DNA of 21,156 nt from Lachnospiraceae bacterium UBA1251 (GTDB taxonomy: Bacteria; Bacillota; Clostridia; Lachnospirales; Lachnospiraceae): the NCBI GenBank assembly GCA_002308255.1, contig DBVZ01000016.1, forward strand, positions 1-21,156. Direction: 5' to 3'. Made by a program: the position numbers and the translations under genes. Each line of letters begins with the position of its first letter. Position 1 is the first letter of the stretch. Below, one piece after another: positions 1 to 8,673 of the stretch. Below the pieces are notes generated by a model. The model saw nothing but the letters and a program-made list of their open reading frames with translations. It searched no databases and had not been told where the DNA came from.

Positions 1-109
1 CCGATCCGACCCTTTCCACTTTACCGGTGCACAGAACTTTTTCTTCCGGCATTTCGTACAGTTTGAATTTCAAAGACGTGCTGCCGACATTACTCACTAA
101 TATTTTCAT
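1..109 (-). CDS. Acetate kinase family protein, N-terminal fragment (runs off left edge)
   Basis: Only about the first 36 residues are present. They read [20 protein letters not shown] and onwards. The N-[AV]-G-S-[ST]-S-[LF]-K motif is the N-terminal phosphate-binding signature of the ASKHA acetokinase family (acetate, propionate and butyrate kinases), which make ATP from acyl phosphates in the cytoplasm. The ATG at 107-109 overlaps the TGA of the upstream MBL-fold gene (ATGA), so the two are probably translationally coupled. The motif has Val-Gly-Ser-Thr where classical AckA has Ala/Ser-Gly-Ser-Ser, so this may be a paralogue rather than the housekeeping enzyme. The family call is fairly secure; the substrate cannot be read from the fragment. 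Confidence 0.75.
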   Translation of the reverse strand, partial: MKILVSNVGSTSLKFKLYEMPEEKVLCTGKVERVGS

Positions 110-816
110 CTTTTCCGTTCTCCTTCATAAAACGAAACCGGGGCAATTTTCTCAGCTGAACAACGGCTTTCCGGCAGCTGCAGAAAATCAGTTATTACGC
201 TGAATTTTCCCCACATGTGCATCGGGTAAATCCTGTCGGCGTCTGCATACTTCGCAAAGCCCAGGATCCCGTCCGGCGCATGCGCTTCCAGCCGGGGATC
301 GAGCGGGATAAACGCTGCGTCAAAAAATCTCCCGCGGATCTTCTCCATTTCCCTGTAATAGGCGCTGACAAGTTCCATGCTGTCCTCTTCCTCGTCCCAA
401 TGCCAGTCATTTAAATCTCCCGCATGGTAGATCGTCCGGAACTCCTTCGGCGGGATTCCGGGATCGTCGGGGAAACGGACGATGAAAGCCACGCCCTCAT
501 CATTTGAGCGCAGTGTTTCCACGAAGATTCCGTTCTGCCAGGTCTCATCCGGTCCGATCAGGACGGTCTTTCTGTCTTTCGGAATGCTGTAATGCTGTTT
601 TATATCCGAACTCAGCACATACGTTACATCCGGATGATCCTCAAAAAGCCGGAAGATCTTTTTCGAGAAGTGATCCTGGTGGAAATGACTTGCAAAGACA
701 TACAGCGGTTTCTTCGGGTCGACTGCGGGCAAAGCGCCCTGATAATAATCAAATAATAATGTACATACAGCGCTTTCGATAAGGAAAGCGCTGTGTTCTA
801 TAAATGTTACCTTCAT
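106..816 (-). CDS. MBL-fold metallo-hydrolase
   Basis: The protein has 236 residues. The metallo-beta-lactamase fold signature HxHxDH is clear (H44, H46, D48, H49 in ASHFHQDHF), preceded by a typical beta-strand N-terminus ([15 protein letters not shown]). A later HAGDLNDW segment and a C-terminal YPMHMWGKF segment probably supply the remaining metal ligands (Asp and His). It is a cytoplasmic hydrolase binding two metal ions. Family members cleave phosphodiesters, lactones, thioesters and others, and the substrate cannot be inferred. It is the fifth gene of the minus-strand sugar operon, lies 65 bases downstream of thrH, and overlaps the acetate-kinase-like gene by 4 bases. The ATG has a weak AAGGGA ribosome site about 11 bases upstream. 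A perfect inverted repeat lies inside its first codons (separate entry). Confidence 0.85.
   Translation of the reverse strand: MKVTFIEHSAFLIESAVCTLLFDYYQGALPAVDPKKPLYVFASHFHQDHFSKKIFRLFEDHPDVTYVLSSDIKQHYSIPKDRKTVLIGPDETWQNGIFVETLRSNDEGVAFIVRFPDDPGIPPKEFRTIYHAGDLNDWHWDEEEDSMELVSAYYREMEKIRGRFFDAAFIPLDPRLEAHAPDGILGFAKYADADRIYPMHMWGKFSVITDFLQLPESRCSAEKIAPVSFYEGERKR
768..793. repeat. Perfect 10-bp inverted repeat inside the start of the MBL-fold gene
   Basis: The arms CAGCGCTTTC (768-777) and GAAAGCGCTG (784-793) are exactly complementary around a 6-base loop, with one further A-T pair outside. In the minus-strand mRNA the hairpin begins about 23 bases after the MBL start codon. It could slow early elongation or act as an mRNA processing or stability element. 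The arms resemble half of a CcpA cre site, but the full consensus is not met. Confidence 0.5.
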
Positions 817-881
817 TTTATTCTTTGTCCCTTAAGTTTCACAATCCGTTCGAAGCCGAAAAATCAAGAAGCTCCCGCATC

Positions 882-1481
882 TTACAGAACACTCTCGATC
901 CCCTTCAGGAAATCATCAAATTCCTCATAAGCCGGAAGATCCGGATTGTCTTTTTTGATCTGTTCGGTGCTGCGGAACAGAAACCCCGCTTTGGAAGCGC
1001 GGATCATTCCGAGGTCATTAAAACTGTCTCCGGCCGCGATCGTCTCGTAACCGATGCTCTGCAGCGCTTTAACGGTTGTCAGCTTCGACTGCTCCACACG
1101 CATCGTAAACCCTGTAATCTCTCCGTCCGGCGCGACCTGAAGCGTGTTGCACATAAGCGTCGGGTACCCCAGCTTTTTCATGAGGGGCATCGCGAACTGC
1201 TCAAATGTGTCGCTCAGGATCAGCACCTGTGTCTGTGCACGAAGTTTGTCCAGAAATTCCTTCGCCCCGGGGAGCGGGTCGATCTTCGCGATCGTTTCCT
1301 GGATCTCCCTGAGTCCGAGATGATGCTCTTTCAGAATACCGATCCTCCAGTTCATCAGTTTGTTGTAGTCGGGCTCATCCCTGGTCGTGCGCCGCAGTTC
1401 GGGAATGCCGCTCGCTTCGGAAAAAGCGATCCAGATCTCCGGTACCAGAACACCTTCCATATCAAGACATACGATCTTCAT
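882..1481 (-). CDS. thrH: ThrH: phosphoserine phosphatase / homoserine phosphotransferase
   Basis: The protein has 199 residues, the family's usual size (about 200). HAD-superfamily motifs are in order: motif I D7-M-E-G-V-L-V-P-E, with Glu in place of the second Asp exactly as in Pseudomonas ThrH; motif II S90-D-T-F; and motif III G151-D-S-F-N-D. The stretch TTRDEPDYNKLMNWR also follows Pseudomonas ThrH closely. ThrH dephosphorylates phosphoserine and can transfer the phosphate to homoserine, linking serine and threonine synthesis in the cytoplasm. The ATG has an AAAGGA ribosome site 8 bases upstream. It follows the alpha-galactosidase gene by 32 bases on the same strand and is probably co-transcribed, although its role has no evident link to sugar use. 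Confidence 0.9.
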   Translation of the reverse strand: MKIVCLDMEGVLVPEIWIAFSEASGIPELRRTTRDEPDYNKLMNWRIGILKEHHLGLREIQETIAKIDPLPGAKEFLDKLRAQTQVLILSDTFEQFAMPLMKKLGYPTLMCNTLQVAPDGEITGFTMRVEQSKLTTVKALQSIGYETIAAGDSFNDLGMIRASKAGFLFRSTEQIKKDNPDLPAYEEFDDFLKGIESVL

Positions 1482-1513
1482 ATTTTTTTCCTTTCTATCT
1501 GTCCCTGTGCTGC

Positions 1514-3022
1514 TTAAGGACGTTCCTCAAAGATCGTCCGGATCCGCCGGTATTCCGCCCTCTGCTTTTCATTATAAACTGACATATTGTCTGACGTAAA
1601 CAGGACATTTCCGTAAAGAGCACAGGTTTCGGCCAGCTCCCGTTTTCTCTTTCCGCTCATGGAGAGGTTTTCCGTTCTCAGGAAGAAAACATCGGGGTCA
1701 TTTCCGAAAGCCCGCCCGTTCAGATGCCGCCGCACGGTATCCGTGGCGATCGCGTGCTTTGTGGAAGGACGTTCCCTGTGTGCCAGACGCATCCACAGTT
1801 TGTCGTCGTCATCGAGCGACACATCGCAGCTGACACGGCAGTAATCCACTTTTCCGAACGCCGGGAACAGCGGTACGCCGCATCCGAGGATCAGTTTTTC
1901 TCCGCAAAGCTCCCTCAGAAGATCAACGGCTCTCATCATTCTCGCGGCGCGGCTCTCCTCTTCCGTTCCGAAGGGCGCTGCAGCATAAAGAAAATCAAGC
2001 TTCACGAGATCGTATCCCCAGACATCGAATACCTGCCGGAATGTCTCCCTGAGGTAATCGGCCACTTCCTGCCGGTCAAAATCAAGCGCGTAGAACCCGC
2101 TCCAGTTGCAGCCGGCTTTCCACGGCATTCCGTCCCGGAAAATGAACCAGTCCGGATGCTCCTTAAAAAGCCGCGAATCCTCTTCCGCGATGAAAGGAGC
2201 CAGCCACAGCCCTGCGCGGAATCCCGCGTCATGGATCATGTCGGCGGCTGCTTTCATACCGTTCGGAAATTTTTTCCGGTCTGACATGAGCCAGTCCCCG
2301 ATAAAAGGCTCCCATCCGTCATCGATCTGGAACAGGTCACCCGGTGAAAGCACCTCTTTCGCGCCCCTCATATCCTCCAGGATCGACAGTTCGCTGATGT
2401 CCTGATACCGGTTGTACCAGCTCGAATAACCGGCTATTTTTTCTTTTGTCCGGCACCGTATCCCGAGGGCTTCAAAATAAGCGTCGAAAACCTCCTCCTC
2501 CGTCCCTTCCGCAAGGAAGAGATCAAAAGCGGAGAACGCACCTCCGCACCTCACTCCTTCGCAGTCCCTGCGGATCGTCAGGATCTCGCGGTTCGCGTTG
2601 TACATGAACATCGTGTATCCGGGCCGCTCATCGAGGGATCCGATCAGGAAAAATCTCTCATCCTTCCGGAAATAGCAATAGGAAAAGCCGTGCGTATACC
2701 CGCGCCTGTCCGGATATTTCATAAAATGATAATCCGAATAACGGTCGAGGGAAAACTTATCGACCAGAGATTTCGGCAGATGGTTGAGTCCGCGGATCCT
2801 GTCCGTTTTGGTATATTCCGGACAGTTTGTCCAGGACTGGTATCCGTTCATAAAAATCTTCACGCGGTCAGACGTCGGCATAAGGACGCGCGCGGCACAG
2901 GAGGAAAGATGTCCCTCCGGAAGTTCCGCCGTGACAAGGACCCTGCCGTTCCGGAACGGTTCCGCCCCGAGAAATACTGTTTCATCGCTCAGTCTGATCT
3001 TCCATTGCAGCATTGTGTTCAT
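1514..3022 (-). CDS. Alpha-galactosidase, glycoside hydrolase family 36-like
   Basis: The protein has 502 residues and no signal peptide, so it is cytoplasmic. An N-terminal beta domain (about 1-190, with the MNGYQSW motif at 58-64) is followed by a TIM barrel. The barrel has the family signatures FQIDDGWEP (231-239), the nucleophile motif LVKLDFLY (D343) and the likely acid/base RVSCD (D400). The sequence ILGCGVPLFPAFG before D400 is typical of the COG3345/GH36 group. It would release terminal alpha-galactose from melibiose- or raffinose-type sugars, although GH36 also includes alpha-N-acetylgalactosaminidases. It is shorter than the classical ~730-residue AgaA-type enzymes. It starts 9 bases after the symporter stop codon, so imported sugar and hydrolase are tightly paired. 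Confidence 0.85.
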   Translation of the reverse strand: MNTMLQWKIRLSDETVFLGAEPFRNGRVLVTAELPEGHLSSCAARVLMPTSDRVKIFMNGYQSWTNCPEYTKTDRIRGLNHLPKSLVDKFSLDRYSDYHFMKYPDRRGYTHGFSYCYFRKDERFFLIGSLDERPGYTMFMYNANREILTIRRDCEGVRCGGAFSAFDLFLAEGTEEEVFDAYFEALGIRCRTKEKIAGYSSWYNRYQDISELSILEDMRGAKEVLSPGDLFQIDDGWEPFIGDWLMSDRKKFPNGMKAAADMIHDAGFRAGLWLAPFIAEEDSRLFKEHPDWFIFRDGMPWKAGCNWSGFYALDFDRQEVADYLRETFRQVFDVWGYDLVKLDFLYAAAPFGTEEESRAARMMRAVDLLRELCGEKLILGCGVPLFPAFGKVDYCRVSCDVSLDDDDKLWMRLAHRERPSTKHAIATDTVRRHLNGRAFGNDPDVFFLRTENLSMSGKRKRELAETCALYGNVLFTSDNMSVYNEKQRAEYRRIRTIFEERP

Positions 3023-3031
3023 TTTTCCGTC

Positions 3032-4441
3032 CTATCTGGCATTTTCAGCCGCTGCCCTGTTTTTTTCTTTCAGTTTTCTCGCATTTTCCAAGACGATCTC
3101 ATCCGTAAGCTTAAACTTTCTGCTGAAGAAAACTGCAGCAGCGATCAGCACGAGCGTCGGCATGATCGTCATAAGGAGCCGTAGTCCGACCAGTGTGGAT
3201 TCCGACTGCTGAGCGACCACGGACTCCGCGTCGGAGTTGCCGACGAGGCCGATCAGGTCAAGCCCGATCCCGGTGATAAAGACCGATACGCCGGAGGCCA
3301 GCTTTACAACGAATGTCTGCATGGAGAAAATGACGCTCTCTTCGCGGTGTCCCGTTTTGATCTCGCCGTAGTCGACGGAATTGGACAGGAAGACCGTCGT
3401 CAGGACGGTCAGGATCCCGTTGCAGGCAAATACGATCGCTCCCGGGATAAACAGCAGAAATACATTCGAGGACAGTCCCGTAAGGCACATGGTGAGGATC
3501 AGCAGATATCCGAAAATGGCGGCAAAAAGAGCCTGCTTGAAGATCGCCGTATTCGTATGTTTTCTTCTCACGATCGGGTAGCCGATCATCATGCCGAGAA
3601 TCTGGAAAGCACCGCCCACCGTAGAAAACAGAGTATAGGTTCCCTGCCAGTTCGTTCCTCCCACGTCATACTTGAAAAAGTAGATGATGAGATTGGAAGT
3701 CAGATAAAGGGCGCTGTTGACGAGCACGATGGCAAGGACGACTACGATCGCCTGATCATTGCTGAACAGGGCGCGGAACATCTCCCCGATCGTGGCCGTT
3801 TTCATTTCCGTATCCTTCTCTTTGACGGATACCGCGCAGATGATCTCTGTTATGATGAAAATCACCGAGACGATCAGGGCAAAACGCCGGAAACCGACGC
3901 GCTCGCTGCCTGCGCCGAGCATCTTCACGGAAAGGACCGTCAGCATGGCAATGATAGCGGAACCGACACCGGCGCAGGTACGTCCGATCACGGACAGGTT
4001 CTCCGTATCAGCCGGCGTATCCGTGATTGCAGGGATCATGGACCAGTAAGGAATATCCATCATAGTGTAAGTCATTCCCCAGAGAATGTAGACCACCGAA
4101 AAATAGACCATAACTGCCGTCGAACCGGAATTTCCGGAACCGGAAGACGGTGCCGCGAACAGCGCGTAAAGAACAAATGCGTTCAGGACGGTTCCGGATA
4201 CAAGATAAGGCCGGAATCGTCCCCAGCGGGTCTTGGTCTTTGCCACAAGGATCCCCATGAAAGGATCATTGAAAGCGTCGAATACGCGGGCGACCATCAG
4301 GATCAGACCGACAAACGTCGGACTGAGACCGATAATATCCTGATAATAGTACATGACATACGACGCGGACAGAGCATAGACCATATCCTTGCCGATCGCT
4401 CCGATTCCGAACGCCGCTTTCTGCTTTCCAGTCAGCTTCAT
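3032..4441 (-). CDS. GPH family (MelB/XynP-like) sugar:cation symporter
   Basis: The protein has 469 residues and about twelve hydrophobic segments. Glycoside-pentoside-hexuronide family signatures are clear near the N-terminus: GIGAIGKDMVYALSASYVMYYY, then ARVFDAFNDPFMG (the conserved D-x-x-x-D-P-x-x-G motif of helix 2) and KTRWGRFRPYL in the loop after it. These carriers take up glycosides with H+ or Na+ across the inner membrane. Its position between a GH2 and a GH36 glycosidase gene suggests the substrate is an oligosaccharide that both enzymes then cleave. The charged C-terminal tail (KLKEKNRAAAENAR) is cytoplasmic. The ribosome site is modest (GAAGGG about 9 bases upstream of the ATG). 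An 89-base gap separates it from the GH2 gene, with no convincing terminator in it. Confidence 0.9.
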   Translation of the reverse strand: MKLTGKQKAAFGIGAIGKDMVYALSASYVMYYYQDIIGLSPTFVGLILMVARVFDAFNDPFMGILVAKTKTRWGRFRPYLVSGTVLNAFVLYALFAAPSSGSGNSGSTAVMVYFSVVYILWGMTYTMMDIPYWSMIPAITDTPADTENLSVIGRTCAGVGSAIIAMLTVLSVKMLGAGSERVGFRRFALIVSVIFIITEIICAVSVKEKDTEMKTATIGEMFRALFSNDQAIVVVLAIVLVNSALYLTSNLIIYFFKYDVGGTNWQGTYTLFSTVGGAFQILGMMIGYPIVRRKHTNTAIFKQALFAAIFGYLLILTMCLTGLSSNVFLLFIPGAIVFACNGILTVLTTVFLSNSVDYGEIKTGHREESVIFSMQTFVVKLASGVSVFITGIGLDLIGLVGNSDAESVVAQQSESTLVGLRLLMTIMPTLVLIAAAVFFSRKFKLTDEIVLENARKLKEKNRAAAENAR

Positions 4442-4530
4442 AATCGTTTTCCCTTCCGCCGCTCCATAAGCGTTTTTTCCGGGTCAGCCTCCTTCGGTGT
4501 TGCTGAAGGGTTTTCATGACCGTTTTTCAG

Positions 4531-6945
4531 TCAGTTGATTTTCTTTACGTCAAACTTTATTTCCTGTTCCGGAAGACCCTCTGCCCGGAGCGTAAGGACC
4601 GCCGTTCCTGCTGTGCTTCCGTTTTCTTTCGTCCGGACGTAGAATGCGCACATTCCGCCTTCCGCCGTCGTCACCGCGCTGCCCACAAGTTCGGCATCTC
4701 CGGAAACAGACGCAGTGATCGGGATCTGCGCGTAGCTGGCCGGATTATCGTTCTCATCAAGAACTCTCACCCGTACCGCCGCCATGTCGTATGTATCTTT
4801 CTCAATGAGCTCCGTGCTGCTTGCGCGGCATTCGAGATGAAGATTTGTCCCCGGTCTCTTTGTGACCGAGCAGACGACCTTTCCTTCCGACAACGCGTCA
4901 AAACGCCAGACCGTCGCGTCTCCGCCCCAGTTGCCGACATATTTGCCGTAGAGATCATACCCATCCGTGAAAGACATCCCGTAGCGCACCATGCAGTACG
5001 CCATCTTTGCCTTGTCGGCAGGCGGCAGGTTCGTCATCCCGTAAATGCCGGCTGCAAGCAGGCATTCCCGCAGATGCTCCGCTTTGACCGGTTCAAATCC
5101 CTCCTGAGATTCCAGAAGTTCTCCGATCGTATCGTCGATCAGAACCGGCAGATGCAGTCCCGTCTCATCCTCCTCCGGATAAAACGATGTGACATAGGCA
5201 TCATTTTTATAGAGCCGGATCTCCTCCGCGTTCGTAAATGCATAGATCTCGTCGTTTCTTCCGGCGGGATAATCACCGATGTCCATCGGCGAGCCGATCT
5301 CAAGAACCGGTTTTGATCCCTGAGAGGCGTAAAACGCCGCCGCCAGCTTCGGATTCCGGAACATGTCCAGCACGCCGTGGTAGCAGATCTTGTCTCCGGA
5401 ACCGAAATCCTTATGCGTCTGATAATCAAACATACACCATTCAAAGCAGCCCGCATGCTCCCCATCTTCCATCGCGGCATGCATGACCCGGGCGTGGCGG
5501 AGCGCATGTTCCTGTCTTTTTGCCCAGTGATCGAAGGATTTCGTCGGGAACATGTGGCCGTTGCTCTCCGAAATGAGCAGCGGTTTCTTCATATCCGGCG
5601 TCACTTTGCTCTTCTTTCTGCACCCGGGCGTCGTTCCGTCGTGAGAGAAATCGTTATAAGCGTAAACATCCTCAAGAAGATGGCTCTTCTCGATAAAACG
5701 CACGCCGGATGTCGCACGCGTCGGATCAAGTGTATGCGCGATCGCATTTGTTCTCTCGTAGAACTCATCGTCATCCTGGCTTTCGTTGATCCTGACGCCC
5801 CAGAGGAAAATACTCGGATGGTTCCGGTACTGCAGTACCATCTCCCGGACATTATCCACCGCGATATCCTTCCATTTCCCGTCTCCGATATGCTGCCAGC
5901 CCGGGATCTCCGTAAAAACGAGCACGCCGAGGCGGTCACAGGCATCCATGAAATGGTGGCTCTGCGGGTAATGGGAGGTCCGAACGGCATTGCAGCACAG
6001 TTCCTCTTTCAGGATCCTGGCGTCCTCGTACTGCAGACTCTTCGGCGCCGCATAGCCGATATACGGATAACTCTGATGCCGGTCCAGGCCGCGCAGGAAA
6101 AGCTTTCTTCCGTTGAGATAGAACCCGTCCGGTCTCCACTTCATATGGCGGAATCCGAATGTATCCGTGACCGTATCCGCAATCGAATCCCCTACGATCA
6201 GCTCAGCGACAAGAGTATAGACGTTTGGCTGATCCACATCCCAAAGCGACGCCCCCGGAACGGAAAACTCGATCTTTTCCGACAGCGTGCTTTCCGAACC
6301 GTCTTCTCCGCTGTCTCCCTGGCAGGAGCCCCTGTACTGGGAGACATCCGCAAGACACTCTCCCTTATCATCATAAACAGTGAAGCGGATGCCGTCGTAA
6401 GCCCCTTTTACTTCGAACGAGGCACGGACTCTCCGGAACTTCGGGGTCGTAATAAAAATATCATCGATATAGGATGCTCCGCGCTCCTCATACCAGACTT
6501 CGCGATAAAGGCCTCCGTATGTGAGATAATCGATCACAAATCCGAAGGGCGGCACGGACGGATTCTCCGTCGTGTCCAGACGCACACTGATCAGGTTTTC
6601 CTCACCTGCCCGCACAAGCTCCGTGATCTCGACGCGGAATGAAGTATATCCGCAGAAATGCTCCGCAGCCATCGTTCCGTTGACGAAGACCTGCGCGATA
6701 TGAGCGGCGCCGTCGAAGACGAGGAACAGCCGTTTTTCCTTCAGATCCTCCGGAACCTTGATCGTTTTCCGGTAACCGCAGATCCTGCTGTACTGTCCGG
6801 GGTCGGCATAATGGAGCGGCTGCTTTCCGACGTTATGCGGAAGACGGACTTTTTCCGCTTCCCCTTCCCCTCTCATGAAAGCTTCTGACCATTCTTCCGT
6901 AAACTCCCAGCCGCTGCAAAGAGCGGTTCTGTTTAAAGCATGCAT
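4531..6945 (-). CDS. Glycoside hydrolase family 2 enzyme (beta-galactosidase/beta-glucuronidase type)
   Basis: The protein has 804 residues. Domain order: a GH2 sugar-binding jelly roll (about 10-155, with GYRKTI, VFDGAAHIAQVFVNG and YGGLYREVW), an Ig-like domain (about 158-265), a TIM barrel (about 270-545), then C-terminal beta-sandwich domains including an invasin/Big-like repeat (DENDNPASYAQIPITASVSG). The catalytic acid/base is E388 in WGVRINES and the nucleophile is E460 in LLISESNGH. No signal peptide is seen, so it acts in the cytoplasm on imported sugar. The sequence does not decide between galactosidase, glucuronidase and other beta-glycosidase activity. The ATG has a strong GGAGGT site 7 bases upstream and a promoter (separate entry), so this is the first gene of the minus-strand operon. 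Confidence 0.88.
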   Translation of the reverse strand: MHALNRTALCSGWEFTEEWSEAFMRGEGEAEKVRLPHNVGKQPLHYADPGQYSRICGYRKTIKVPEDLKEKRLFLVFDGAAHIAQVFVNGTMAAEHFCGYTSFRVEITELVRAGEENLISVRLDTTENPSVPPFGFVIDYLTYGGLYREVWYEERGASYIDDIFITTPKFRRVRASFEVKGAYDGIRFTVYDDKGECLADVSQYRGSCQGDSGEDGSESTLSEKIEFSVPGASLWDVDQPNVYTLVAELIVGDSIADTVTDTFGFRHMKWRPDGFYLNGRKLFLRGLDRHQSYPYIGYAAPKSLQYEDARILKEELCCNAVRTSHYPQSHHFMDACDRLGVLVFTEIPGWQHIGDGKWKDIAVDNVREMVLQYRNHPSIFLWGVRINESQDDDEFYERTNAIAHTLDPTRATSGVRFIEKSHLLEDVYAYNDFSHDGTTPGCRKKSKVTPDMKKPLLISESNGHMFPTKSFDHWAKRQEHALRHARVMHAAMEDGEHAGCFEWCMFDYQTHKDFGSGDKICYHGVLDMFRNPKLAAAFYASQGSKPVLEIGSPMDIGDYPAGRNDEIYAFTNAEEIRLYKNDAYVTSFYPEEDETGLHLPVLIDDTIGELLESQEGFEPVKAEHLRECLLAAGIYGMTNLPPADKAKMAYCMVRYGMSFTDGYDLYGKYVGNWGGDATVWRFDALSEGKVVCSVTKRPGTNLHLECRASSTELIEKDTYDMAAVRVRVLDENDNPASYAQIPITASVSGDAELVGSAVTTAEGGMCAFYVRTKENGSTAGTAVLTLRAEGLPEQEIKFDVKKIN

Positions 6946-7026
6946 GGATAAACCTCCGTTTTCCAGTCTGTTATCCGGCGGCCGATGTCAGACCGCTTTT
7001 CTAAAATTAATGCATATTTTTTTATT

Positions 7027-7055
7027 ATTTTATCAAATTAATAGCGTAAAAACAA
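7027..7055 (-). promoter_or_regulatory. Candidate sigma-A promoter of the GH2-symporter-GH36 operon
   Basis: On the minus strand a -35 TTGTTT (7050-7055) and -10 TAAAAT (7027-7032) are separated by 17 bases, with a TGA extended -10 just upstream. The predicted transcript starts near 7020, leaving a leader of about 75 bases before the GH2 ATG. The leader holds a small hairpin (GTCTG/CAGAC arms, 6966-6993). The octamer AAATTAAT occurs twice nearby. No matching regulator gene lies in the window. Confidence 0.55.
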
Positions 7056-7065
7056 CGGATCCGGA

Positions 7066-8178
7066 TTACCTGTGTTTTTTCAGGAATGCCTCCGTGAATG
7101 CATTCGTTCCGCTCTTCAGGAGTTTCCCGACCACTCTCCGGAATTCGTCCTGCTCCGGTTTCGGCATGTTTCGGATCGACCGGATGATCTCCGCTCCGGA
7201 CTTCAGGGGGTCGCTTCCTATGTCTTCGAGTTTGTCCGCCCCGGTGGACCGCAGAATGGAAAACAGCGAATCCACAAAGGATTCCCGCTCTTCGTCCGGC
7301 AGTCCGGAAAGCCAGGTGCGCATGGTCGTATCAAAGAACCGGCTCGTATCGTCCCTCTTCGGCACACGGATAAAACGGTTTCCCAAGATCTGCCAGGTGA
7401 GCGCATCGTGCTGCATGATCCCGCCCGCGCTGCTTTGAACGATGCAATGGTGTACATCATTTTCAAGAAGGACGCTTACGATCGTTGATTCCGGGACGAA
7501 ACTGATGATCTTCGGAAGCATTTCCCTGTAGGTGCCTCTGAGCGTCACTTCCGGTCTGAATCCCGGTCCGTCATTGGTATAGACCGCAACGATCCGGTTC
7601 CGGACGCCTTTTCTTGCAAAAGCTGACGCAAAGACGGCAAAATTTCCGCCTTTTGAGTGTCCTCCGACACGGAGCTTTCCTCTCCCGCCCGTAAACATAC
7701 GGTTCAGGTACTGCACGGCCCGTCTCTGTCCTTCGGTTTCCGCCATAAAACTCAGATTAAAGTCCTCTTTCCATCCGACAACCGTTTCATCGGTTCCCCG
7801 GAAAGCGACAAATACCGTTCCGTCTCCCAGCCGGAAACTCACGACCGCCATCTGGGCCTCGGCCTTTTCATCGATCTCATTTATGTAGCCGAACAGCTCT
7901 ATCCCGCGGAAGCGTTCGGTCTGCGCCATTTTTTCCATAAGAAAAGGCGCCATCTTTGTAAAGTTGTCTCTCGCCAGAAGTTCTTCCCTCGTGTAACGTT
8001 CGAAAAACCGTTCCGACACTTCTTCAAGGGTTACCGGGTTCTCCTTTCCTTCCGGGACGATCCCTTCCAGATCGGTATACACGAGTTCGCAAAGAGCCAG
8101 ATTATCGGCTTCATTGAACGGATCCGACTTGAAAGTCAGGTCACCGCGCCAGTCCATATAATCCATCAGGTTCGGCAT
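7066..8178 (-). CDS. DUF2974 (Mbeg1-like) alpha/beta-hydrolase
   Basis: The protein has 370 residues. The N-terminus MPNLMDYMDWRGDLTFKSDPFNEADNLALCELVY is the usual opening of DUF2974 proteins in Firmicutes. The nucleophile elbow G173-H-S-K-G-G-N places Ser175 as catalytic; AFRGTD (125-130) and NDGPGF (202-207) are further lipase-like loops. No signal peptide or membrane helix is evident. The substrate is unknown; the fold suggests an esterase or lipase. The ATG at 8178 has GGAGGT 7 bases upstream. It is the last gene after the sulfatase and dtd on the minus strand, 26 bases downstream of dtd, and is probably co-transcribed with them. No convincing terminator was found after it. Confidence 0.85.
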   Translation of the reverse strand: MPNLMDYMDWRGDLTFKSDPFNEADNLALCELVYTDLEGIVPEGKENPVTLEEVSERFFERYTREELLARDNFTKMAPFLMEKMAQTERFRGIELFGYINEIDEKAEAQMAVVSFRLGDGTVFVAFRGTDETVVGWKEDFNLSFMAETEGQRRAVQYLNRMFTGGRGKLRVGGHSKGGNFAVFASAFARKGVRNRIVAVYTNDGPGFRPEVTLRGTYREMLPKIISFVPESTIVSVLLENDVHHCIVQSSAGGIMQHDALTWQILGNRFIRVPKRDDTSRFFDTTMRTWLSGLPDEERESFVDSLFSILRSTGADKLEDIGSDPLKSGAEIIRSIRNMPKPEQDEFRRVVGKLLKSGTNAFTEAFLKKHR

Positions 8179-8204
8179 GCATGTACCTCCGTGTCCTTTC
8201 GATT

Positions 8205-8651
8205 TTAAAGATCCCTGCTGTCCAGAACGACCGTAAAAGGCCCGTCATTGACAAGACTGATCTTCATATAAGCGCCGAATTTCCCGCATTCCACACAGGG
8301 AACAGCCTCCCGGCACTTTTCTATAATATATTCATACAGCGGGACCGCTTTCTCCGGTCTCGCGGCATGTACAAAGCTGGGTCGGTTCCCCTTTTTGCAG
8401 TCCGCATAAAGAGTGAACTGGGATACGAGAAGCAGCTGTCCTCCCACGTCGGCAAGGGAAAGATTGGTTTTGCCGTTCTCATCCCCGAAGATCCGGAGAC
8501 CGACCAGTTTTTTTACCATCCTGTCCGCCACGGTCCTGTCATCGTCTTCGCTGATCCCGATCAGAACGAGAAAACCTTTCCCGATCGATCCGAGAATCTC
8601 ACTCTCTTCCGTGACTGTCGCTTCCGTTACCACCTGAATCACGAATCTCAT
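8205..8651 (-). CDS. dtd: D-aminoacyl-tRNA deacylase
   Basis: The protein has 148 residues, the full normal length. Both family motifs are present: the SQFTLYADCKKGNRPSF stretch carrying the catalytic Thr, and the cross-subunit Gly-Pro motif in SLVNDGPFTVVLDS. DTD is a cytoplasmic homodimer that hydrolyses D-aminoacyl-tRNAs (and mischarged glycyl-tRNAla), protecting translation from wrong chirality. The ATG has an AAGGAG site 9 bases upstream and lies 22 bases after the sulfatase stop codon. The N-terminus reads MRFVIQVVTEA where most DTDs have Q-R-V; this small divergence does not affect the call. Confidence 0.95.
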   Translation of the reverse strand: MRFVIQVVTEATVTEESEILGSIGKGFLVLIGISEDDDRTVADRMVKKLVGLRIFGDENGKTNLSLADVGGQLLLVSQFTLYADCKKGNRPSFVHAARPEKAVPLYEYIIEKCREAVPCVECGKFGAYMKISLVNDGPFTVVLDSRDL

Positions 8652-8673
8652 TTCCGCAAACTCCTTCTTTATA

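Noticed and set aside
784..800. Cre-like (CcpA) sequence GAAAGCGCTG beside the MBL gene hairpin.
   Set aside because: At least two mismatches to the conserved positions of the cre consensus and an intragenic position; not enough for a call.
4442..4530. Hairpin CCTTC/GAAGG in the GH2-symporter gap as terminator or regulator.
   Set aside because: Five-base stem with a 9-base loop and no T run on the minus strand.
6985..7005. Possible catabolite-control site in the GH2 leader.
   Set aside because: Three conserved cre positions mismatch.
6966..7075. Terminator after the DUF2974 gene.
   Set aside because: Only a very short CGGATCCG palindrome before TTGTTTTT; too weak to call.
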